A stretch of 64,000 nucleotides of DNA from Euzebya pacifica (GTDB lineage Bacteria; Actinomycetota; Nitriliruptoria; Euzebyales; Euzebyaceae): contig NZ_CP031165.1 in assembly GCF_003344865.1 (NCBI RefSeq), positions 496,001 through 560,000 on the forward strand, given 5' to 3'. Numbering within the stretch: position 1 is the stretch's first letter; the number at the start of each line of letters is the position of its first letter. A program made the translations under genes and the position numbers. The notes under the pieces are model-generated. The model searched no databases. It was not told the origin of the DNA and saw nothing but the letters and a program-made list of their open reading frames with translations. This document shows, piece by piece, positions 57,666-64,000 of this stretch.

Positions 57666-58905
57666 CTTGATGTCAACCGGTGGGTGCAACAAGTTGGGCG
57701 AGTTGGGCGGCTGGTGTCTTCCAGCCGAGGGTTTGTCGGGGGCGGGTGTTGAGGCTCTCGGCGAAGTCGTTGAGGTTCGCTGGGGTGTGGACTGACAGGT
57801 CGGTGCCCTTGGGCATGTACTGGCGCAGCAACCCGTTGGTGTTCTCGTTGGAACCGCGTTGCCAGGGCGAGTGGGGGTCGCAGAAGTAGACGGGCACGTC
57901 GGTGTCGATGGTGAACTGGACGTGCTCGGCCATCTCGATGCCCTGGTCCCAGGTGATGGACCGCCGCAGGTGCTCGGGCAGCCCGGTGATCGCGGTGGTC
58001 ATGGCATCGCGCACCGTCGCGGCGGTCCGGTCGCCATCGAGGTGCATCAGCATCACGTAGCGCGTGGAGCGCTCCACAAGGGTGCCCACCGCGGACTTGC
58101 CGTCCTTGCCGATGATCAGGTCGCCCTCCCAGTGACCGGGCACGGCACGGTCCTCCACCTCCGCGGGCCGCTCGCTGATCATCACCATGTCGTGCATGCG
58201 TGGCCGGGGAGACCGACCGGAGGGGACCCGCTTGGCCCGACCGGTCCGCAGGCACGACGTCAGCTCGCGTCGCAGCTCGCCCCGCCCCTGGACGTACAGC
58301 GACTTGTAGATCGTCTCGTGTGACACCGTCATCGACTCATCGTCGCCGAACCGCTCCTTGAGATCTGCCGCGATCTGCTGGGGCGACCACAGTCTGCGCA
58401 GGCCGTGCTCGACGAGGCCGGCCAGCTCCGCGCAGCTGGCGAGCTTGGTCGGCTTGGCCCGCCGTGCCTGCTCGTGGGCACGCTTGTGGGCAAGCATCGG
58501 CCGGTAGGCCTCACGGCCACCGTTGCGGTCCACCTCGCGCCACACCGAGGACTTGTGCCGGCCGACCCGATCGGCGATGGCCTGATAGGTCTCGCCCCGA
58601 CCGATCCCCAACCGGATCTCCACCCGATCATCAAGCGACAACCGGTGCGGTGAGGGATCAGTCGCAAGCTCTGCCCGCAACACCCCACCGAACGGCTTGA
58701 GCACGTTGAGGAAGCTGCCCACGGAGATGTCGACCTCCTCAAGGATCTGCCGGCGGCCCTGACCGGCTCGTGCCCGACGGATCACCTCCGCCCGCACCTC
58801 ATCAGGCAACCGCAACCACCGCTTCTCACCCTTGGCCCTCGACCTCACCATGACCTACCGCCTCCACCTCGAAGTGTCGTGTTGCAACGAAGTCTTGAGG
58901 CTGCC
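57666..58905 (-). mobile_element. IS30-family insertion sequence, 1240 bp
   Basis: The limits were inferred by comparing the two flanks with intact palindromic copy D. Removing 57666-58905 and one ACG rebuilds a continuous palindromic element. The ends are imperfect inverted repeats sharing GTGCAACA and TTGCAACA about 19 nt in. Flanking ACG (57663-57665 and 58906-58908) is a 3-bp target duplication, within the 2-4 bp usual for IS30. It carries one intact transposase gene filling nearly all of it. Confidence 0.8.
57673..58851 (-). CDS. IS30-family transposase
   Basis: 392 residues. N-terminal HTH regions (LPDEVRAEVIRRARAGQGRRQILEEV and ETYQAIADRVGRHKSSVWREVDRNGG, the latter an IS30 signature) bind the ends. 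The DDE catalytic core is intact: D in PGHWEGDLIIG, D in SITWDQGIEMAEH, and E in WQRGSNENTNGLLRQYMPKG. Family length is normal and no frameshift is seen, so the element may be active. The stop codon falls within the left inverted repeat, 7 bp from the element's end. It cuts copy C of the palindromic repeat. Confidence 0.95.
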   Translation of the reverse strand: MVRSRAKGEKRWLRLPDEVRAEVIRRARAGQGRRQILEEVDISVGSFLNVLKPFGGVLRAELATDPSPHRLSLDDRVEIRLGIGRGETYQAIADRVGRHKSSVWREVDRNGGREAYRPMLAHKRAHEQARRAKPTKLASCAELAGLVEHGLRRLWSPQQIAADLKERFGDDESMTVSHETIYKSLYVQGRGELRRELTSCLRTGRAKRVPSGRSPRPRMHDMVMISERPAEVEDRAVPGHWEGDLIIGKDGKSAVGTLVERSTRYVMLMHLDGDRTAATVRDAMTTAITGLPEHLRRSITWDQGIEMAEHVQFTIDTDVPVYFCDPHSPWQRGSNENTNGLLRQYMPKGTDLSVHTPANLNDFAESLNTRPRQTLGWKTPAAQLAQLVAPTG

Positions 58906-58937
58906 ACGGCGGGCGGCCCAGAACCCGACACGCGTGG
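58906..58937. repeat. Dispersed palindromic element, copy C, right half
   Basis: It starts with ACG (target duplication), continues GCGGGCGGCCCAGAA and ends with the arm ACCCGACACGCGTGG (58923-58937), complementary to the left half at 57644. Confidence 0.75.
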
Positions 58938-58962
58938 GGGTGGTCGGGCGGCGCCACCCGGC

Positions 58963-59007
58963 CGCCTGTCGGGTGATCACGGCGGGCGGCCGAGAACCCG
59001 ACAGGCG
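58963..59007. repeat. Dispersed palindromic element, copy D
   Basis: Perfect 12-bp arms CGCCTGTCGGGT and ACCCGACAGGCG around loop GATCACGGCGGGCGGCCGAGA. The arm has CCTG/CAGG where copies A-C have CGTG/CACG, a compensatory change. It directly abuts the stop codon of the minus-strand ABC exporter gene and probably terminates it. Confidence 0.82.
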
Positions 59008-60780
<1,773 letters not shown>

Positions 60781-60853
60781 CCCGGCCAGTCTGCCGGTCC
60801 CGTTACTCCGGGGCCGGGGTCGGGGTGGCCAGGACGATGGTGTGGGCCAGCCG

Positions 60854-61258
60854 TCAGGTCAGGCGGCTGTCCTCGACGGTGCGCAGCAGCTCCTGGGCCA
60901 GCACGATCCAGCGACCGACGTCGAAGCTCGTCGTCTGGAACGGCCCGTCCTCGACGGGGGCGCAGTCGGGCAGGAATCCTCCACCGTGGGTGCCGCTGGC
61001 GGCGTCCCGGAAGGCGCAGACGACCTCGCCGTCGCTCCAGGAGACCCAGCCGACAACCGGCGGGTCGACCATCGCGTTGTCGCGCGTGGCCTCGAGGGTG
61101 AACAGCGCGCTGCCCTCGGTGTGCAGGGTGTACTCGGCGCGGCACCGCTGGCCGTGGTCATCGGTCAGTGTGACGACGAAGGAGCGCGGCCAGTCGCCCG
61201 TGCGCTGCACGGTGTGCACCGCGCCACGCATGTAGGGACGCAGGAGAGCGGTCGACAT
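60854..61258 (-). CDS. Hypothetical protein, not recognised
   Basis: 134 residues from ATG 61258 (GCGAGG 8 nt upstream). It looks like a single soluble domain: [50 protein letters not shown], and [23 protein letters not shown], ending in a helix [16 protein letters not shown]. No membrane segment or known motif. It lies downstream of the MarR gene on the same strand, behind its own promoter with the CTACG inverted repeat, so MarR control is plausible. Confidence 0.6.
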   Translation of the reverse strand: MSTALLRPYMRGAVHTVQRTGDWPRSFVVTLTDDHGQRCRAEYTLHTEGSALFTLEATRDNAMVDPPVVGWVSWSDGEVVCAFRDAASGTHGGGFLPDCAPVEDGPFQTTSFDVGRWIVLAQELLRTVEDSRLT

Positions 61259-61322
61259 CGTTGGGCCTCGCTTGACGATCGGAGTGCCGGGGTGACATCC
61301 CACCCAACGAGGCAGGCTCCGG

Positions 61323-61340
61323 CTACGTTACGGATCGTAG
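61323..61340. promoter_or_regulatory. Inverted repeat at the promoter of the hypothetical gene
   Basis: CTACG-N8-CGTAG, overlapping a minus-strand TACGAT -10 candidate about 65 nt before the gene starting at 61258. It is a candidate MarR operator. A single CGTAG also lies just before the MarR gene. Confidence 0.35.
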
Positions 61341-61410
61341 TGTGAAAAGTGCGAGGTGTGAAGGCCCGGATCGACCGGGCTGGTCCTGACGTGTCGCCGC
61401 CGGGGCAGGG

Positions 61411-61896
61411 TCAGTGGCGGTGGGGGGTCTCGGCGCACTCCGCTTCGACCACGGCGGTCATCGCCTCGCCCATGACGCGCAGCTGCTCCGGCGTCAGGTG
61501 GTCCAGCAGGTGCTGGCGGACGGACTCGACGTGGGTCGGGGCCGCCGCCTCGATCCGGGACCTGCCATCGGCGGTCAGCGCTGCGTACGCCCCGCGCGCA
61601 TCCGTGGCGCAGGCCTGGCGCTCCACGAGGCCGCGCTCCTCCAGGCGACGGAAGCGGTAGGTGATGTGCGCCTTGGCAACCCGCAGGACGTCGGCCAGCT
61701 CGCCGAAGCGCAGGCGTCCCTCGGGTGCCTCCGACAGCATGGCGAGGATGGCGTAGTCGTCCATCGACAGGTCGTGGGCGCTCAGCATCTCGGCGTTGAG
61801 CTGACGCGACAACATCGTCATCGCCGTCACGAACGCGCGCCACGACACCTGCTCGTCCGCCGTCAGCCAGCGCGGTTCGGTGGTCGTGTTGCTCAT
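61411..61896 (-). CDS. MarR-family transcriptional regulator
   Basis: 161 residues with the MarR layout: a dimerisation helix (SWRAFVTAMTMLSRQLNAEM), LSMDDYAILAMLSEAPEGRLRFGELADVL, a recognition helix AKAHITYRFRRLEERGLV, the wing ACATDARGAYAALTADGRSRIE, and a C-terminal helix. The RQAC..DARG wing with a D..R pair is typical. Effector unknown. Divergent from the membrane protein at 62016 (119-bp gap) and upstream of the hypothetical gene at 60854; either could be its target. Confidence 0.9.
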   Translation of the reverse strand: MSNTTTEPRWLTADEQVSWRAFVTAMTMLSRQLNAEMLSAHDLSMDDYAILAMLSEAPEGRLRFGELADVLRVAKAHITYRFRRLEERGLVERQACATDARGAYAALTADGRSRIEAAAPTHVESVRQHLLDHLTPEQLRVMGEAMTAVVEAECAETPHRH

Positions 61897-62015
61897 GACG
61901 CCACTCTACGGGTTGTTGTGATTCTTACCATTTGGCTCTCCCCCTCACCGTATCGCCCGACCATACAACTCGTGGTCGAGGGACCGGACCGGCAGTCTGG
62001 CAGGATGTCGGCCTG

Positions 62016-62840
62016 ATGATCGGCCCCGCCCACGTGCTTCGTGTCCCTCAGCTCGCGTTCGTCCTGGGCGGCCTCCTCGTGCTGTGCGGATCGATCCTGT
62101 GCACGGGGACGGCCCTTGCCTCCACCATCGGCGACGCCGCGGACAACTTGAACGACGGGGTCTTCGTCGCCTCGGGCAGCGGTCAGGACCCCGATGCCCT
62201 GCGAGGAGTGGTCGCCGAATACGCCGACGAGGAGCGGGTGGTCATCGCCGTCTTCGCCGGCGGCCTGCCCCCGACCCCCGTGGACCGGGCCAACGACCTT
62301 CTGCGGGTGGTCGCCGCGGACACCGTGCTGCTCTTCACGCCCGACGACGTGGCCGTGGCCAGCACCCTCCACACCACCGAGGAGGTGGATGCGGCCTTCG
62401 ACCGGGCCGGCCAGGCCGCACTCGACAGCGACGCCGCCGTCGCCAGCCGCGCGCTGCTGGATGCGCTCGACCACCGTCCGACCCCGATCTGGGTGTGGTT
62501 GGCCGTCGCCGCGGCGCTGGTCGGACTGGTCGTCCTCATCGCCCAGCTGCTCGACCGCCGTCGTGAGCAGGCAGGTGCGCAACGGTCGTTCGATGCCGAG
62601 CAGGCCCGGCTCCGCTCGCGACTGCAGACGCTGGCCGACCGAATCCTGCAGGCCGAGGCGCACGTGACGATCGCCGACGACCCGGCGCTCGAGGCAACGC
62701 TGACGGAGGCGACCGGGATCTACCAGGACGTCCTGTGGTCGCTGGAGCGCGTCAACACCCTCGAGCGGCTCGCGACGCTCCATCAGCCGCTGGAGCAGGC
62801 AGAGGCCCTCATGGACCGGATCGCCGACCGCACCGGCTGA
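62016..62840 (+). CDS. Membrane protein with TPM-like extracytoplasmic domain (tentative)
   Basis: 274 residues from ATG 62016. First helix LAFVLGGLLVLCGSILCTGTALAS (signal or anchor), an outer domain of ~110 residues (VAEYADEERVVIAVFAGGLPPTP, DTVLLFTPDDVAVAS), a second helix near 165 (PIWVWLAVAAALVGLVVLIAQLL), then a cytoplasmic helical region (~185-274, RLRSRLQTLADRILQAEAHV) of probable coiled coil. The outer domain's layout recalls TPM/DUF4350-like domains but I cannot assign it. Divergent from the MarR regulator, which may repress it. An upstream TTG start is possible but would add no signal feature. Confidence 0.65.
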   Translation: MIGPAHVLRVPQLAFVLGGLLVLCGSILCTGTALASTIGDAADNLNDGVFVASGSGQDPDALRGVVAEYADEERVVIAVFAGGLPPTPVDRANDLLRVVAADTVLLFTPDDVAVASTLHTTEEVDAAFDRAGQAALDSDAAVASRALLDALDHRPTPIWVWLAVAAALVGLVVLIAQLLDRRREQAGAQRSFDAEQARLRSRLQTLADRILQAEAHVTIADDPALEATLTEATGIYQDVLWSLERVNTLERLATLHQPLEQAEALMDRIADRTG

Positions 62841-62851
62841 CCGGCGCCGCG

Positions 62852-64000
62852 TCAGCGGTGGGCCAGCCCGACGCCGCCACGTCGCGGATCGCCTTCGGTG
62901 CCGGCCGCGCCGGCCACGCTGACCCCGCCGAAGAAGTGATGGCGAGACGTCCAGCGCTGGACGGTGAACCCGGCCGCGACCAGCGCGGCCTCGTCCCGGT
63001 CCTCCAGGTGCGGTTCGACGTGGACCAGCTCGCCGACCCGATGGATGCGGGGCAGGTCGACGGCGGCCGTGGCGTCCAGCTCCCCGAGCACGATCCCGTC
63101 GATGGTGCGCAGCAGTGCGCTCGGGATGCGCGACCCGCCAGCAGCGCCGAGGACGGTGGCCTGCCCGGTCGGGGACACGACGGCGGTCGGCGCCATCATG
63201 CTGCCCATCCGGGTGCGGGGTCGGAGCCCGCCGACCAGCAGGTCCACCTCACCGAGCATCGAGTTCAGCTGGCTGCCACGGAACCAGTCGCCCGTGCCGA
63301 GGCCCAGGCTGGCGGTGACCGCACAGGCCCGGCCGTCGGCGTCCGTTGCGGCGAGGGACGTCGTGCCGAGTGCCTTCGGCGGCGTGGGCGACTGGGCCAG
63401 GGCCAGCCGAGCGGCGTGCGGGCCGTCGCTGGCGTCGAGGCGGGCGACCCAGTCGGTGAGCGGGGACAGGCCTCGTCGGCTGCGCACCTGCCAGCCGCCC
63501 AGCCGCACGGTCGGTGGGGTGTGTTCGACCGCGGTGCACGCGCCGAGGTCCTCGGCCGTCACCAGCGCACCCACCTCCTCCGCGAAGGTGGCCAGCTCGC
63601 GGGACATGGCGCCCTCGTAGAGGGTCGGGCCCCCTTCCTCGGCGATCTGTCGCAGGGCGTCGGCGAGGTCGGGGATCCGTACGAGCTCCCCCTCCACCCG
63701 CATGCGGTCATCGATGCAGAAGACCTCGCGCCCCACCCCCAGCGTCATGACGGGCTCGAGCATGTGCAGCAGTGATTCGTCGCGGTCGGAGAGGACGAAC
63801 CCCGTCCCTGCCCACTCGATGGCCGGCGCCACGACCTCGGCCCACGGCAGGCGGCCGAATCGTCGGTGGAGGTGCCAGCAGCCGGCCACCAGCCCCGGTG
63901 TGCCGAAGGTGGCGCCACCGATCGAGTAGGGCATCCGAGCACCGCCGAAGTCGATGGTGGTCTCGGCCCGCCGACCGCCGGTGGGGACCGCAGGCACGTC
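62852..64000 (-). CDS. Gamma-glutamyltransferase family protein, 5' end outside the window
   Basis: The frame is open to the window end, so the start lies beyond it. ~382 residues are visible: N-terminal part GGATFGTPGLVAGCWHLHRRFGRLPWAEVVAPAI and later LGTTSLAATDADGRACAVTASLGLGTG, where the first T of TTSLAATD aligns with the autoprocessing nucleophile (usual TTHxxVxD; here His is replaced by Ser). GSMMAPTAVV and GAAGGSRIP match the GGT C-terminal substrate site. Family members cleave glutathione and related gamma-glutamyl bonds, usually outside the membrane; some relatives act as acylases. Convergent with the membrane protein gene, 11-base gap. Confidence 0.88.
   Translation of the reverse strand, partial: DVPAVPTGGRRAETTIDFGGARMPYSIGGATFGTPGLVAGCWHLHRRFGRLPWAEVVAPAIEWAGTGFVLSDRDESLLHMLEPVMTLGVGREVFCIDDRMRVEGELVRIPDLADALRQIAEEGGPTLYEGAMSRELATFAEEVGALVTAEDLGACTAVEHTPPTVRLGGWQVRSRRGLSPLTDWVARLDASDGPHAARLALAQSPTPPKALGTTSLAATDADGRACAVTASLGLGTGDWFRGSQLNSMLGEVDLLVGGLRPRTRMGSMMAPTAVVSPTGQATVLGAAGGSRIPSALLRTIDGIVLGELDATAAVDLPRIHRVGELVHVEPHLEDRDEAALVAAGFTVQRWTSRHHFFGGVSVAGAAGTEGDPRRGGVGLAHR

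Noticed and set aside
57666-58905. A composite transposon using the palindromic copies as its ends
   Set aside because: The palindromes are halves of one disrupted element plus a neighbouring copy; the transposase fits a simple IS30 with its own inverted ends.

Overview
The window is high-GC DNA from an actinomycete-type bacterium. Genes are dense on both strands, GTG starts are common, and many starts sit 6-10 nt after a TANNNT hexamer, the leaderless-promoter style of Actinobacteria. Seven separate proteins carry cell-wall-binding repeat 2 (CWB2) modules. That abundance, with the GC content, suggests a Nitriliruptoria/Euzebya-like organism; this placement is inference. I found no rRNA, tRNA or CRISPR. 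No gene-free stretch exceeds 300 bases.

Layout. 1-7.4 kb: the end of a Ca-binding-repeat CWB2 protein, DUF3293, a cupin, a DEAD-box RNA helicase, a CsbD stress protein and a P-loop kinase. 7.6-14.4 kb: a large SARP/AfsR-type regulator, a degenerate beta-lactamase-fold protein, then a lipoprotein-CWB2 gene pair. Exact 7+4+7 heptamer direct repeats (SARP-box geometry) lie in the regulator's divergent intergenic region and in front of the lipoprotein gene. 14.5-20.3 kb: a zinc-ribbon peptide, LysR regulator-yaaA, a membrane protein divergent from an MmyB-type regulator, a CYTH/CHAD protein with an apparent frameshift, and a small regulator-membrane protein pair. 20.4-28.9 kb: a beta-propeller CWB2 protein, then a four-gene minus-strand run (ankyrin protein, DUF3179 lipoprotein, GGDEF-EAL enzyme, metal ABC ATPase) and a GNAT acetyltransferase.

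29.1-42.4 kb is a DNA-processing locus: an adenine methyltransferase divergent from a HerA-like ATPase, then sbcD, sbcC, a NurA-family nuclease and a UvrD-type helicase in one overlapping operon. A CWB2 gene in the opposite orientation separates the HerA gene from sbcD. The HerA and sbcD promoters share the same sequence, TGTCACAC-N8-TANNGT. It resembles the actinobacterial RecA-independent (PafBC) DNA-damage promoter and would join the two halves into one regulon. 42.5-57.6 kb: a PspC protein, an SDR, two paralogous CWB2 genes around a DEAD/DEAH helicase, a thioredoxin-like protein lacking one active cysteine, DUF4191, a DM13 protein, a metzincin-like lipoprotein and a 1787-residue PQQ-dehydrogenase/PKD/CWB2 fusion. 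57.6-64 kb: an IS30-family element, an ABC exporter, a MarR regulator, a membrane protein and a partial gamma-glutamyltransferase.

Two dispersed repeat families stand out. One is a 43-51 bp palindromic element present four times, with compensatory arm changes. One copy lies inside a gene, and one is split by the IS30 element with a 3-bp target duplication. The other is a ~96-nt element present twice, aligning without gaps at roughly 62% identity.
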